Below are positions 35,560 to 45,206 of a stretch of DNA of 64,000 nucleotides, in pieces; position 1 is the first letter of the stretch; each line of letters begins with the position of its first letter. Source of the DNA: an uncultured Roseobacter sp. (GTDB taxonomy: Bacteria > Pseudomonadota > Alphaproteobacteria > Rhodobacterales > Rhodobacteraceae). Location of the stretch: the NCBI RefSeq assembly GCF_947495025.1, contig NZ_CANLXG010000003.1, positions 620,001-684,000 of the forward strand, written 5' to 3'. The notes below the pieces were generated by a model that saw only the letters and a list, made by a program, of their open reading frames with translations, ran no database searches and had not been told where the DNA came from. The translations under genes and the position numbers were made by a program.

Positions 35560-36358
35560 GCCGAAACGCGCCAGATAACACGCTGGGCAACGCCAGTTTT
35601 CAATCGGCTTCATCGACAGCAGCCATTGGCGCGGCCGCAGTGAAAACTCACTTTGGCCGCACAGCAGACGTTCACAGTCGCAAACAGTAAGAGGGGTGAA
35701 CCTGCTGTTCGCGAACTTTGCTGACCTCCGCTGGACAGGTTCGGATGACGGCCTGTCCTCTGGAGATGGCTTTGGCGGTTCGGAAAGCGGCGTTTACATG
35801 AGGTCCATACACCTTTCGACCCCGACGCACTGTGGTCTGGGCCAGACATGGACGATTTCGCAATCGCCACGATCACAGGAACCGCCGCAATCGCGCTGTG
35901 GTCGCTGAAGGCATCAAGACGGGGCGAATTCACCGCAGACAGCGGTGGCAGTGTCAGCCGCGTCGGCGCCCGTCCGGATCGAAAGACCGGATTACACTGC
36001 GTGGCGTTCAGCGTCTGCAGGAAGCAGATGCGGTCTGCTACGATCGATTGCCAGACCCTGAATGTCAGAACTCGCGCGGCGCGACGCTGAGCGCATCTTT
36101 GTCGGAGAAGCGCCCTGCGGCCATTCTTGACCGCAAGAAAAAATACAGCCCCTCGTCAGTGCCAGCAAACGTGGGCCACGCATTGCGCGCCTGGCCGAGC
36201 GTCCAACGCGCTGTATTGCGGCCTCGCAGACAAAAAATATCGCTGCAGGCACAGAATTGGGCGTCGACCGAACCTGAGGTTTGCCAGACAAAGTAAGCCT
36301 GTGCGGCAGTTGCGCCAAAATCTGTTTCCGGCAGGTCAGCCAGATCAAAAAATGTCGT
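35560..36358. other. Gene-free region containing a cysG-like remnant
   Basis: About 800 bases between the LysR gene and the MscS-type gene. Apart from the siroheme-synthase-like remnant at about 35937-36130, the open frames show no recognisable domains. Confidence 0.5.
35937..36130 (+). pseudogene. Frameshifted fragment of a siroheme synthase (SUMT domain, cysG-like)
   Basis: Three consecutive reading frames assemble the start of a uroporphyrinogen-III C-methyltransferase domain. DSGGSVSRVGARPD (from 35937) corresponds to the family VSLVGAGPG; ITLRGVQRLQEADAVCYDRL (from 35991) to the next helix; and LARRDAERIFVGEAPCGHS (36071-36127) to the lid motif, followed by a stop. At least two frameshifts are needed and the rest of the roughly 250-residue domain is absent. 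The order and spacing match the family, so chance is unlikely. Confidence 0.68.
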
Positions 36359-38494
36359 TTATGTATTCCGCTCATCTTTGAGATGAAGCGCAGGTGCCGA
36401 CCCATCCTTGTGTTCGCCGAAATAGATTGTCTGGTGCGGATAGGGGATTTCGATGCCTCGCGCATCGAGAACTTTTTTGCACAGTTCATTGTACGCGCGC
36501 CCAACGCCCCATTGTTTGCCAGGCACGCATCTGATGCGTGCGCGCAATACGACGGCGCTGTCACCAAGGGCCTGGACCCCGAACCATTCCAGATCGCCCT
36601 CGATGAATTCGCCATTTTCCCCTTCGCGCAACTGTTCAAACGCCTCCAGCATGGCTTCACGCCCGTCGTCTATGTTTTCGCGGTAGGCGATACCGAGGTC
36701 ACAAACATAGTACGAGAAGTCCTTTACATAATTGGACACCATATCAACCGAAGAGAACGGAATCAGATGCACAGTCCCATTCACGTCCCGTAGTGTGATT
36801 GACCTGATCGTGAGTTTTTCCGCAGTTCCGGTGGTACTGCCCAGAGTAACCACGTCTCCTACGTTTATCGCGTTTTCGAACTGGATGAACACGCCAGTGA
36901 TAATGTCCTGGACGAGCTTTTGGGCACCAAAACCAATCGCCAGCCCCAGAACACCTGCAGAAGCGATGAGCGGCGCAATATCGATGCCCATCTCAGCAAG
37001 AGCAAACATTGAGATGATCACCATCAGAACAATGGTGGCCGCGTTTCGCAACAGGGTCAGCAGTGTTTTCTCTCTTGAGGTAGGCATGGACCCATATTCG
37101 GGGTTCAGCCGGTAATCCACCCATGACACCAGGGTAAGCCATGCCAGAAAGCCAAAAAGCAGGATCAAACCGACGCTGACACTTTTGCCAACAACCCACT
37201 TGCCAAAATCGCTCTGCAAGAGGCCACTGAAGTCAATGGCACCTGCAAAATCCAGGGCAAACCCCACTACGAAAATTGAGATGATTGCTCTTACAATACC
37301 CAGGATACGTACAAAAAGCGCGTTAACCCGGCCCTCCAGCGAAGGCATGCGGCTGCTGACCACCTCCGGCACGCGCAGCCCACGACTGCCAAATCTGGAA
37401 AGCCCTCCCGAAGCGAGCAATCCAAGTGTAATCACTGCAATCACCTGCCCCGTTGTCAGAAGCACCGGCCATATCAGTCCGTCCGGACGGGCTGCGACAA
37501 TGATGGCGAGGCCCAGCAGATAAAGGACAACCGGAACATACCAGTTCCGGGCAGCAAAACGAATAACACTGGGTTTCTCATCCGGATTTTCGCCAAGAAA
37601 CCAGACTGCAACGTCTCTCCTGCTTCTCAGGACAAGCGTGAGTGCCATGATGATTGCGACAAACGCGAGAAGGGTCGATATGCCCCGTCCCGCGCTGAAC
37701 GAGGCCTGCCGGTTAACGATCGGAACGACCAGAAGCTGCCCGTAGCCGATGACTGTTGCAATGCTTCCCAACCAGAACGACATATGTTTCGATGCCGCGT
37801 CTGAAATGGCAACGAAGCGCAGCTCATCCGTGCTGGGCGACAGGACCGCGCGAAAGAGCACTTTGGCCAGTCCCACAAGCAGGAACGCATTGAGATAAAG
37901 CGACTGCCGGACACCCATCGATCCGGGATCACCGTGAAGATAAAGTGCTGCCAGATACCCGAAACCCCAGGCAAGAATGACCACAAAGGCGTCCATCAGC
38001 GTTGTGGCTATTGCGACAGCCAGAGTGCGCAGAAAGTCCCAGTCGTGAGCGCGTGCTCCCATGCTCCGGGAAACCCTCTTCGCAAAATAGCGCAGGACGA
38101 TATAGCTGATGGTCGTGGCAATGAAGACAACAGCAAGGGCAATCAGTGCATCAGCCAGCGCGGCGAGCTGGTCAGCGTCCAAACTGCCTAACGTTGACGT
38201 CACTGACGTAATACCTGCCAGCGCAGACGCAAATGACCCGGCAGCGGTTTCTACAAAACCTGAAGTCAGTCGTGCGATTTGACGTCCGAACGACACCCCT
38301 TCCTCTGCTTCGGGAACTGCTTCAGTTGCTGTGGCAACCTCCCTGAGACTCGCGATCAAAGCCTCTCGTGCGCTGTCATCTTCCAGTAGATCGATGAGCT
38401 GCTGCGCTTCAGCGGCGGGATCAGCCTCCTGGGCAAAAACCATCCCTGAGAAGACAGTCGTAAAAAAAGCGAACGCAAAGAAAGCCAAGCGCAT
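36359..38494 (-). CDS. Large mechanosensitive channel, MscS superfamily (YbiO/MscM-like)
   Basis: A 711-residue protein. It has a signal peptide (1-21, ending VFAQ), a periplasmic Glu/Ala-rich part (22-90), about ten membrane helices, and the MscS core: the pore helix region ASAGVLGLAIGFGAQKLVQD, then the beta domain FIQFENAINVGDVVTLG and the cytosolic vestibule ending near PYPHQTIYFGE. The size and additional helices fit YbiO/YnaI-type channels. It would release solutes under osmotic downshock. The 3' end adjoins the cysG remnant region. Confidence 0.93.
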   Translation of the reverse strand: MRLAFFAFAFFTTVFSGMVFAQEADPAAEAQQLIDLLEDDSAREALIASLREVATATEAVPEAEEGVSFGRQIARLTSGFVETAAGSFASALAGITSVTSTLGSLDADQLAALADALIALAVVFIATTISYIVLRYFAKRVSRSMGARAHDWDFLRTLAVAIATTLMDAFVVILAWGFGYLAALYLHGDPGSMGVRQSLYLNAFLLVGLAKVLFRAVLSPSTDELRFVAISDAASKHMSFWLGSIATVIGYGQLLVVPIVNRQASFSAGRGISTLLAFVAIIMALTLVLRSRRDVAVWFLGENPDEKPSVIRFAARNWYVPVVLYLLGLAIIVAARPDGLIWPVLLTTGQVIAVITLGLLASGGLSRFGSRGLRVPEVVSSRMPSLEGRVNALFVRILGIVRAIISIFVVGFALDFAGAIDFSGLLQSDFGKWVVGKSVSVGLILLFGFLAWLTLVSWVDYRLNPEYGSMPTSREKTLLTLLRNAATIVLMVIISMFALAEMGIDIAPLIASAGVLGLAIGFGAQKLVQDIITGVFIQFENAINVGDVVTLGSTTGTAEKLTIRSITLRDVNGTVHLIPFSSVDMVSNYVKDFSYYVCDLGIAYRENIDDGREAMLEAFEQLREGENGEFIEGDLEWFGVQALGDSAVVLRARIRCVPGKQWGVGRAYNELCKKVLDARGIEIPYPHQTIYFGEHKDGSAPALHLKDERNT

Positions 38495-38616
38495 AAACAG
38501 TCTCCAGCCTGCGGTGGAAGATCAAACATCTAGCGCCCTGCAGTGAATTGCACAACCACACCGGAATGTTGGATAACTGCAAAAGCCGAGCGCTGAAAAA
38601 CAGAAAGACGTTTCAA

Positions 38617-39570
38617 ATGAGCATTCCAAACACAATCTGCGCATTCGATGTCCGGGATGAACGTGCGGGGCCTGTATCAGACGTCACAGCGAATTCTCCA
38701 ACAGACGGATATCGATGGCTTCACTATGATCTGGCAGAACCGGGTTTGCGAGACTGGCTGGGAACAAGGCTTTCTTCTCTCGCCACCGGCACCTTGATGC
38801 AGTCGGAAACACGACCGCGTTGCGAGGTCATGGAAGAGGGTATCATCCTCAATCTGCGTGGCGTGAACCTGAACCCGGGCGCATCACCTGAGGATATGGT
38901 CTCCCTGCGTCTGTGGATAACACCGCAGTTGATTGTTTCGACACGTGCACGACAGATATTCGCGGTGGAGGCAATGCGCCAAAGGCTGGAGCAGGGTGAT
39001 GCGCCGGAGAGTGCCGGGCACTTCGTCGCAAGTCTTGCACAGGGCCTGGCGAAGCGCATCGAAACGGTGTCGCTTGAACTGGAAGAGGCGACAGACAGCC
39101 TCGAAGACGCGGTTTTGAGCGAAGGTGCCTCATCAGGCAGTGACGTAGCCCGACTGAGGCAAACAATCATCAAGCTCAGACGGTATATCGCACCACAACG
39201 CGAGGCTCTGGATATCCTGTCTGAAGCGCAGACCGACATTCTGAATGAAGACAACCTCGAGCAACTGAGAGAAACAGCAAACCGGACGCGGCGGGCCCTC
39301 GAAGAGCTGGATGCCTGCAGAGACCGCCTCAACGTCCTGAGCGACCACATCGAGGCCGCTCAGTCAAACGCGTTGAACAAAAACAGCTATGTGCTGTCCG
39401 TGGTAGCGGCGATATTTTTACCTCTCGGATTTCTCACTGGATTGTTTGGGGTCAACGTCGCCGGAATGCCTGGATTGGAAGTACACTACGCGTTCTGGGC
39501 GCTTTCGCTCGCATCGCTGGCGATTGGCATCGCTCTGTTTGCCGTGTTCCGGCTTCTGAGATGGCTTTGA
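38617..39570 (+). CDS. CorA-superfamily zinc transporter (ZntB-like)
   Basis: A 317-residue protein with a large cytosolic N-terminal domain of CorA type and two C-terminal membrane helices. The loop motif is GVN in LTGLFGVNVAGMPG, typical of ZntB rather than the GMN of magnesium transporters with its own variants. A long helix (about 140-250) is charged and heptad-like. The ATG at 38617 gives MSIPNTICAFD; an in-frame ATG at 38548 adds 23 residues of no similarity. It is divergent from the MscS gene, 122 bases apart. Confidence 0.88.
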   Translation: MSIPNTICAFDVRDERAGPVSDVTANSPTDGYRWLHYDLAEPGLRDWLGTRLSSLATGTLMQSETRPRCEVMEEGIILNLRGVNLNPGASPEDMVSLRLWITPQLIVSTRARQIFAVEAMRQRLEQGDAPESAGHFVASLAQGLAKRIETVSLELEEATDSLEDAVLSEGASSGSDVARLRQTIIKLRRYIAPQREALDILSEAQTDILNEDNLEQLRETANRTRRALEELDACRDRLNVLSDHIEAAQSNALNKNSYVLSVVAAIFLPLGFLTGLFGVNVAGMPGLEVHYAFWALSLASLAIGIALFAVFRLLRWL

Positions 39571-40098
39571 TGCCCAAAGGTCCGGCACGGGTGGCTCGAT
39601 TTTCGGCACCTGCGGCGCGCCATGTCAAAAACCCCAGGCACAGCCCGGTCTGATTTCGGCAACTACTGAAAGTCGTCGAAGTGTCCTTCGGGATCGGCCT
39701 GTATCCTGAAGAGGTCAGGTATGTCGTATCATGACTTCCTGAGAAATTTTTTTTGGAAAGCTTCTTTGTTTATGAAACGGCGTTGAGAATGAAAGAAACG
39801 GCGCAAGAGGATCTTTCAAAAAACGGTTTCGTAACGACCGTCAGTTTTCTTGCAACGGCACAGAAACTGAGCTCTCTTTCGCCATTCAGGACGTGCTACA
39901 GACCATAGCGTGAGTTTCTGCACAATAGCCCGCAGACTTCTCGCGGGTTCCCCTTCTCAGCTTTTCTGAAGAACAGTTCAGGTCCGGAGCACCCGGTATG
40001 CCAGATCCCCGGCAGGTCGCTGCATGAATGGCGATGTTTTCGCGGGCAAAATCACCGCATTAGGACCAATTATTTTTGAAAATTTTTTGCAGAACATA
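39571..40098. other. Gene-free region before tRNA-Ser
   Basis: 528 bases, more AT-rich than average (runs such as AAATTTTTTTTGGAAAG near 39745). I see no open frame with coding character and no clear hairpin terminator. A small RNA is possible but cannot be supported by sequence alone. Confidence 0.5.
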
Positions 40099-40188
40099 TG
40101 GCGGAGGAGGTGGGATTCGAACCCACGGTACGCTTTCACGCACGCCGGTTTTCAAGACCGGTGCATTCGACCACTCTGCCACTCCTCC
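40099..40188 (-). tRNA. tRNA-Ser (anticodon TGA)
   Basis: On the minus strand, the acceptor arm GGAGGAG pairs with CTCCTCC, the discriminator is G and CCA is encoded (40101-40099). The anticodon stem CCGGT/ACCGG encloses CTTGAAA, giving anticodon TGA. A long variable arm of class II type (GCGTGCGTGAAAGCGTACC region) and T-arm GGGTTCGAATCCC confirm serine. Length is 90 bases with CCA. Confidence 0.96.
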
Positions 40189-40439
40189 GGACCGGCTGGT
40201 CACGCGCTTTTCGCTGATGAGACCGGTCAGTGCAAGAGGTGAGAAAGCACCAATTCGAAATTATGCCCTGATACGCGGGCAGAAGTACCTGTTTACGATG
40301 GTTTTCGAAGAGGATTATTGCCTGGACGCTGCGCAAAACCTTTCCACGCCGCCTGACTCGGGCTAGTGTACGCGCAAAGGCCCGGAACAAGGGCACAGCA
40401 GATCCGCCGCACAGCGGCACACAGGCAAGGACGACCCGA

Positions 40440-41438
40440 ATGACGATCAGTTGCGTGTCCGGATTATTTTCACCCGCCTGTCGGGCTGCCACAGCGTTGG
40501 TGGCAGTGCTGGCGCTGGCTGCATGCGACGAGACAGGCGCCTTCAGCCTTGAAAACCTGACCGGTCCACCGTCGGAAACTTCTGCCGCTGCAGCAGCCGG
40601 CGGCGAGACCACAGAAAAAGACGTGGAAGCTCCGGAAGTTTTCGCAGCAAGAGAACAGGGCCTCTGGGATGGCCGCCCCTCGCTTGGCGGTGTCTGGGTT
40701 GCCCATCCTGATGCGGAAGCACCCGAAAGGGTCATAATCAGGAATGTGGATAACGGACAGTTTGTGGTCGGCGCCCTGTTCCGCCGCGAACGTGATATTC
40801 CTGGTCCGCGCCTGCAGCTTTCATCGGATGCGGCCAGCGCTCTTGATATTCTGGCCGGTGCGCCGACCGAACTTGATGTGACAGCCCTGCGCCGCGAGGT
40901 TGTGGAACAACCTGCGCCTGCCGAGCCTGAGACTGCAGCCGAAGACGATGTCGGTTCGGAAGTTGCGTCAACCGCGACCGCGGCATCGACACTGACTGCC
41001 GAAGAGATCACCAGCGCCGCACAGACCGACAGGGCAGCAGGTTCTGCCGATCCGATCGCGATTGCAACAGCTGCGCTTGGCGAGGCTGATGCCGGTGCGG
41101 GTACCGGTACCGGCGCATCCCCACCACAGACAGTCGCCACAACTGCCGCAGCGGCACCGGTCACAAGTTCAGCACTGCCCGAATCCACGCTTCCTGCATC
41201 ATCACTGAGCCGGCCCTACCTCCAGGCAGCGACCCTCAGTTCCGAGGAAAACGCCAACCGCGCCGTAAAACAGCTGACCGACGCAGGCCTGTCCGCACGC
41301 GCCAGTGAACTGAAACGTGATGACAAGAGCCTCTGGCGTGTTGTCGTTGGTCCGGCCGGGTCTGAGACCGAACGCAACAGCATGCTGGAGAAGGTAAAAG
41401 CCGCCGGTTTTGCAGACGCCTTCGCTGTATCAAACTGA
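40440..41438 (+). CDS. Lipoprotein with C-terminal SPOR domain
   Basis: A 332-residue protein. The signal ends with lipobox L26-A27-A28-C29, and Asp follows the Cys. A central Ala/Thr/Pro-rich disordered part (about 60-250) leads to a C-terminal SPOR domain (about 257-331: YLQAATLSSEENANRAVKQL to ERNSMLEKVKAAGFADAF) that would bind denuded glycan strands of septal peptidoglycan. It lies 21 bases upstream of the D-Ala-D-Ala carboxypeptidase gene, so both probably act in envelope growth at the division site. The Asp+2 would favour inner-membrane retention by the E. coli rule, which may not hold here. Confidence 0.88.
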   Translation: MTISCVSGLFSPACRAATALVAVLALAACDETGAFSLENLTGPPSETSAAAAAGGETTEKDVEAPEVFAAREQGLWDGRPSLGGVWVAHPDAEAPERVIIRNVDNGQFVVGALFRRERDIPGPRLQLSSDAASALDILAGAPTELDVTALRREVVEQPAPAEPETAAEDDVGSEVASTATAASTLTAEEITSAAQTDRAAGSADPIAIATAALGEADAGAGTGTGASPPQTVATTAAAAPVTSSALPESTLPASSLSRPYLQAATLSSEENANRAVKQLTDAGLSARASELKRDDKSLWRVVVGPAGSETERNSMLEKVKAAGFADAFAVSN

Positions 41439-41459
41439 GCCCAAGCAGGAGACATCACC

Positions 41460-42629
41460 GTGATCCGTCTTGCCCCTCTGATTATTTCGCTGCTTCTCGC
41501 CCCTCTTCAGGCTGCGGCCTTTGAGACCCAGGCGCGGGAAGCCTATGTCATTGACCAGACAACGGGCACCGTGCTTCTGGCCAAGAATGCAGACGTGCCA
41601 CTGCCGCCTGCATCCATGTCCAAGCTGATGACGCTCTACATGGCCTTCGAGGCGATCCGCCGCGGCAAGTCAGATGGTGGCCTCGACCTGAACGAAATGC
41701 TGCCCGTGTCCGAACATGCGCAGTCATACGGCGGATCGAGCATGTTTCTGCAATCCGGGGAAACGGTAAGCGTCGAAGATCTGATCCGGGGTATTATCGT
41801 TCTGTCCGGAAATGATGCCTGCGTGGTCATTGCCGAAGCACTCTCGCCTGACGGCACCGAGTATGGGTTTGCCCGGCTTATGACACAGCGCGCGCAACAG
41901 CTGGGCATGACAAATTCGACATTCACCAACTCCAACGGATGGCCAGCGCCTGGGCACCTGATGTCGATGCGCGATCTGGGTCTGCTGTCTCATCGCCTGA
42001 TCGAGGATTTTCCGGAATTCTACCCTCTGTTCGCTGAGACCGAATTTGAATTTGACAACCGGGTACCCAGTAACAGGCTGAACCGTAATCCGCTCCTGAC
42101 CATGAACATCGGCGCAGACGGTCTGAAGACAGGTCACACGCAGGAAGCAGGCTACGGGCTGGCGGGGTCGGCCAAACAGGGCGACCGCAGAGTGATTTTT
42201 GTGGTTTCCGGTATCGAATCCAGCGCCGCGAGGGCACAGGAATCACAGGCCATTGTGAACTGGGCATTCCGTCAGTTTGCCATGCGACCGATGATCAGCG
42301 AGGGCGAGAAATTTGCCGAAGCAGAGGTCTGGATGGGCAGTGAGCCGAAAGTTGGCCTGGTCGCCGCCGAAGACGTCAGCGTGCTGATGCCGGCTCTGGC
42401 AGCATCCGAGCTGGAGGCAGAGGTCGTGTTCACCGGCCCCGTGGAGGCCCCGGTAACAAAGGGCCAGCAGCTGGCTGAGCTCGTGTTCACACCAGAAGGA
42501 CTGCCGGAAAAGCGCATCCCTCTCGTGGCAGACCGTGATATCGGTCCCGGGGGTTTTGTCAGCCGTATGAGCACTGCTGCTCTGCTGCTGATCAACCGTC
42601 TCGTTCAGGGGCCCGGGGACGCGACGTGA
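41460..42629 (+). CDS. D-alanyl-D-alanine carboxypeptidase (S11, DacA-like)
   Basis: A 389-residue penicillin-binding protein with GTG start and AGGAG 8 bases before it. A signal peptide (1-20, ending QAAA) precedes the mature FETQAREAYVIDQTTG. Active-site motifs are S-x-x-K in PPASMSKLMTLYM, S-x-N in VLSGNDACV and K-T-G in DGLKTGHTQEAG. A C-terminal PBP5-type domain (about 275-370) ends in a likely amphipathic membrane anchor. It trims pentapeptide stems in the periplasm. Its TGA stop overlaps the GTG start of tmk. Confidence 0.94.
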   Translation: MIRLAPLIISLLLAPLQAAAFETQAREAYVIDQTTGTVLLAKNADVPLPPASMSKLMTLYMAFEAIRRGKSDGGLDLNEMLPVSEHAQSYGGSSMFLQSGETVSVEDLIRGIIVLSGNDACVVIAEALSPDGTEYGFARLMTQRAQQLGMTNSTFTNSNGWPAPGHLMSMRDLGLLSHRLIEDFPEFYPLFAETEFEFDNRVPSNRLNRNPLLTMNIGADGLKTGHTQEAGYGLAGSAKQGDRRVIFVVSGIESSAARAQESQAIVNWAFRQFAMRPMISEGEKFAEAEVWMGSEPKVGLVAAEDVSVLMPALAASELEAEVVFTGPVEAPVTKGQQLAELVFTPEGLPEKRIPLVADRDIGPGGFVSRMSTAALLLINRLVQGPGDAT

Positions 42630-43264
42630 CAACTCCCCCGCGCGGGTCCGGCTGCTTTATTACATTTGAAGGTATCGACGGCTCGGGTAAATCCACCCAG
42701 ATCAACCGGCTTGCCGAGCACCTGCGCGCGCAGGGGCAGGACGTCGTGGTCACCCGCGAACCCGGCGGATCGCCGGGGGCCGAGGAAATCCGCGCGCTCG
42801 TGCTGCAGGGGGATCCGGACCGTTGGTCTGCGGAAACCGAAATCCTGCTATTCACAGCGGCCCGGCGCGACCACATGGAGCGGCTGATCGAACCCGCTCT
42901 CGCTCAGGGGAAAGTAGTTTTGTGTGACCGGTTTGCCGACAGCACGCGTATGTATCAGGGCGTGTCACGCGGAGACCTTCGCCCGGTCGTGGACAAGTTG
43001 CACAGGCTGATGATCGGCCGCGAACCGGATCTGACAATTCTGATCGACATGGACCCGGCCACTGGTCTGTCCCGGGCACTCTCAAGGCAGACTGCCGATG
43101 AACGTTTCGAGGCTTTTGGCGAGGATCTGCAGGCGAGAATGCGTGCAGGATTTCTGGCACTGGCGGATGAATTCCGCGATCGTTTTCACGTTATTGACGG
43201 CGCGCGCGATATTGACACCGTTGCCGGCGACATCAGGGCGACTGTGGACAAGGCACTGGCATGA
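42626..43264 (+). CDS. tmk: Thymidylate kinase
   Basis: A 212-residue dTMP kinase that makes dTDP for DNA synthesis. P-loop FEGIDGSGKSTQ, the DR(Y/F) motif CDRFADSTRMYQG, and TREPGGSPGAEEIR are diagnostic. The GTG start at 42626 overlaps the dacA stop (GTGA), and the stop overlaps the holB start (ATGA), so it is embedded in a coupled operon. Confidence 0.96.
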   Translation: MTTPPRGSGCFITFEGIDGSGKSTQINRLAEHLRAQGQDVVVTREPGGSPGAEEIRALVLQGDPDRWSAETEILLFTAARRDHMERLIEPALAQGKVVLCDRFADSTRMYQGVSRGDLRPVVDKLHRLMIGREPDLTILIDMDPATGLSRALSRQTADERFEAFGEDLQARMRAGFLALADEFRDRFHVIDGARDIDTVAGDIRATVDKALA

Positions 43265-44367
43265 CAGCGCCGGATCAGATCGAGGGCGCACCGCATCCCC
43301 GGGATACCGCACAGCTGTTCGGTCAGGATGCTGCTGTCAGTTCTTTTCTTGACGCTTTTTCCTCAGGCCGGCTGCACCATGGCTGGTTGCTGACCGGCCC
43401 GCGCGGTGTCGGCAAGGCAACGCTGGCATGGGCAGTTGCACGGTTTCTTCTTGCGACACCGCCCGTGGAAGAGGACGGTCTGTTCGGTGCACCTCCTCCA
43501 CCTGAAACACTTGATATCGACCCCGGGCACCCCGTTTCCAGAAGGATTGCCGCGGGTGCCGAGCCGGGCCTCAAAGTCATCACCCGCACGGCCAACCCGA
43601 AAACTGACCGTATGCGGGAAGAGATTGTCGTTGATGACATCCGGGCACTTGCTGGTTTCTTTCAGCTGTCCGCGGCAGATGGCGGCCGGCGTGTCGTCAT
43701 TGTTGATGCAGCCGATGAGCTGAATACATCTGCCGCCAATGCGCTGCTCAAGATGCTGGAAGAACCTCCGGAGCGTGCAACGCTCCTGCTGATCAGTCAT
43801 CAGCCGTCCCGACTGCTGCCTACGATCCGCTCTCGCTGCCGGACCCTGAGGCTGGGGAACCTCTCGCCGGAAGACATGGCTCTCGCTCTGGCTCAGGCCG
43901 GGGCAGATGACAGCCCCGACGCCGCAGCACTGGCGGCGCTCTCGGGTGGCTCTGTGGGTGCTGCACTCCGGCTGTCGCTGCTGGACGGGCTGAGACTTTA
44001 CGCGGAACTGCTGACGATTCTGAAGACTGTCCCCCAGTTCGACCGGGGCCGCGCGGTCAAACTGGCCGAAGCGGCGGCCGCCCGCGGCGGCGAGGCAAAG
44101 CGCGACCTGTTGTTTGAGCTGCTGGACCTGCTGCTCTCGCGGCTTGCTCTGACGGGTGCCATGGGCCATCCGCCCACCCCCGAGGTCGTACCGGGTGAAG
44201 GCGAAATTCTGATGCGGCTTGCGCCATCAGCGCATATGGGCCGCGCCTGGGCCACAACGGCACAGGAAACCGGGGCGCGGGCCCGTCACGGGCGTGCGGT
44301 GAACCTTGACCCCGCCGCTCTGATCCTGGATACCCTGATCAAAGTAAGCCAAACCGCCAGCCCCTGA
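43261..44367 (+). CDS. holB: DNA polymerase III subunit delta prime
   Basis: A 368-residue clamp-loader subunit. The AAA+ domain carries Walker A GPRGVGKATLAW, a Walker B-like VIVDAADELNTSAANAL, and the sensor region TLLLISHQPSRLLPTIRSRC with the SRC motif. The Zn-binding cysteines between the Walker motifs are not apparent. It overlaps tmk by 4 bases, a common arrangement in alphaproteobacteria. Confidence 0.94.
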   Translation: MTAPDQIEGAPHPRDTAQLFGQDAAVSSFLDAFSSGRLHHGWLLTGPRGVGKATLAWAVARFLLATPPVEEDGLFGAPPPPETLDIDPGHPVSRRIAAGAEPGLKVITRTANPKTDRMREEIVVDDIRALAGFFQLSAADGGRRVVIVDAADELNTSAANALLKMLEEPPERATLLLISHQPSRLLPTIRSRCRTLRLGNLSPEDMALALAQAGADDSPDAAALAALSGGSVGAALRLSLLDGLRLYAELLTILKTVPQFDRGRAVKLAEAAAARGGEAKRDLLFELLDLLLSRLALTGAMGHPPTPEVVPGEGEILMRLAPSAHMGRAWATTAQETGARARHGRAVNLDPAALILDTLIKVSQTASP

Positions 44368-44399
44368 TCTGAGGGTCCGGCCCGGACACAACGACAGGC

Positions 44400-45206
44400 A
44401 TGACGGACACACCCCGGATCACCGACAGCCACTGCCATCTGGACTTTCCTGACTTTGACGGCAGGTTGCCGGAGGTCATTGAAAGTGCGGCAGAGGCAGG
44501 TGTCGCCCGTATGGTGACAATATGCACCAGACTGCGCAACGAGCCACAGGTACGCGCCATTGCCGAAGCGCATGATCCGGTGTTCTACGCGGCCGGTACC
44601 CACCCGATGAGCGCCGCCGAAGAGCCAATGGCGTCAACAGATGAGCTGATTGCGCTGGCAGCGCATCCCAAGTTTGTCGGTATCGGCGAAACGGGGCTCG
44701 ACTATCATTATACTGCTGAGAGCGCCGGTATTCAGAAAACCTCGCTGCGTGTTCATATCGACGCCGCACGCGAAACCGGCCTGCCCCTCATTATCCACGC
44801 CCGCGACGCCGACACGGATATGGCGCGTATTCTGAGCGAAGAATACGCCAATGGTGCCTATACCTGCGTGATGCACTGCTTTTCCTCTTCAGCAGAGCTT
44901 GCGCGTGCTGCACTGGACCTGGGCTTTTACCTTTCGATGTCCGGCATTACTGCCTTTCCGAAATCGGAAGAGCTGCGCGCGATTTTTGCATCCGCGCCGG
45001 CCGACCGGATTCTGGTTGAAACGGACGCCCCCTACCTGGCGCCCCCACCTTATCGCGGCAAACGCAACGAACCGGCCTATACCGCGCATACCGCGCGCCG
45101 TGGGGCCGAAACCATGGGCATGCATTACCCTGAATTCGCTGCACAGACAGAAGCCAACTTTGAGCGTCTGTTCACAAAGGCCTGCAACTGGAAGGCCGCC
45201 GCGTAA
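44400..45206 (+). CDS. TatD-family metal-dependent hydrolase/DNase
   Basis: A 268-residue TIM-barrel protein with the TatD metal motifs DSHCHLDFP, GETGLDYHY, HARDADTD, MHCFSSS and ETDAPYLAPPP. TatD enzymes are exonucleases in DNA repair or metal-dependent hydrolases. Its TAA stop shares its last A with the ATG of the following MBL gene (TAATG), so the two are coupled. It follows holB after 32 bases. Confidence 0.95.
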   Translation: MTDTPRITDSHCHLDFPDFDGRLPEVIESAAEAGVARMVTICTRLRNEPQVRAIAEAHDPVFYAAGTHPMSAAEEPMASTDELIALAAHPKFVGIGETGLDYHYTAESAGIQKTSLRVHIDAARETGLPLIIHARDADTDMARILSEEYANGAYTCVMHCFSSSAELARAALDLGFYLSMSGITAFPKSEELRAIFASAPADRILVETDAPYLAPPPYRGKRNEPAYTAHTARRGAETMGMHYPEFAAQTEANFERLFTKACNWKAAA

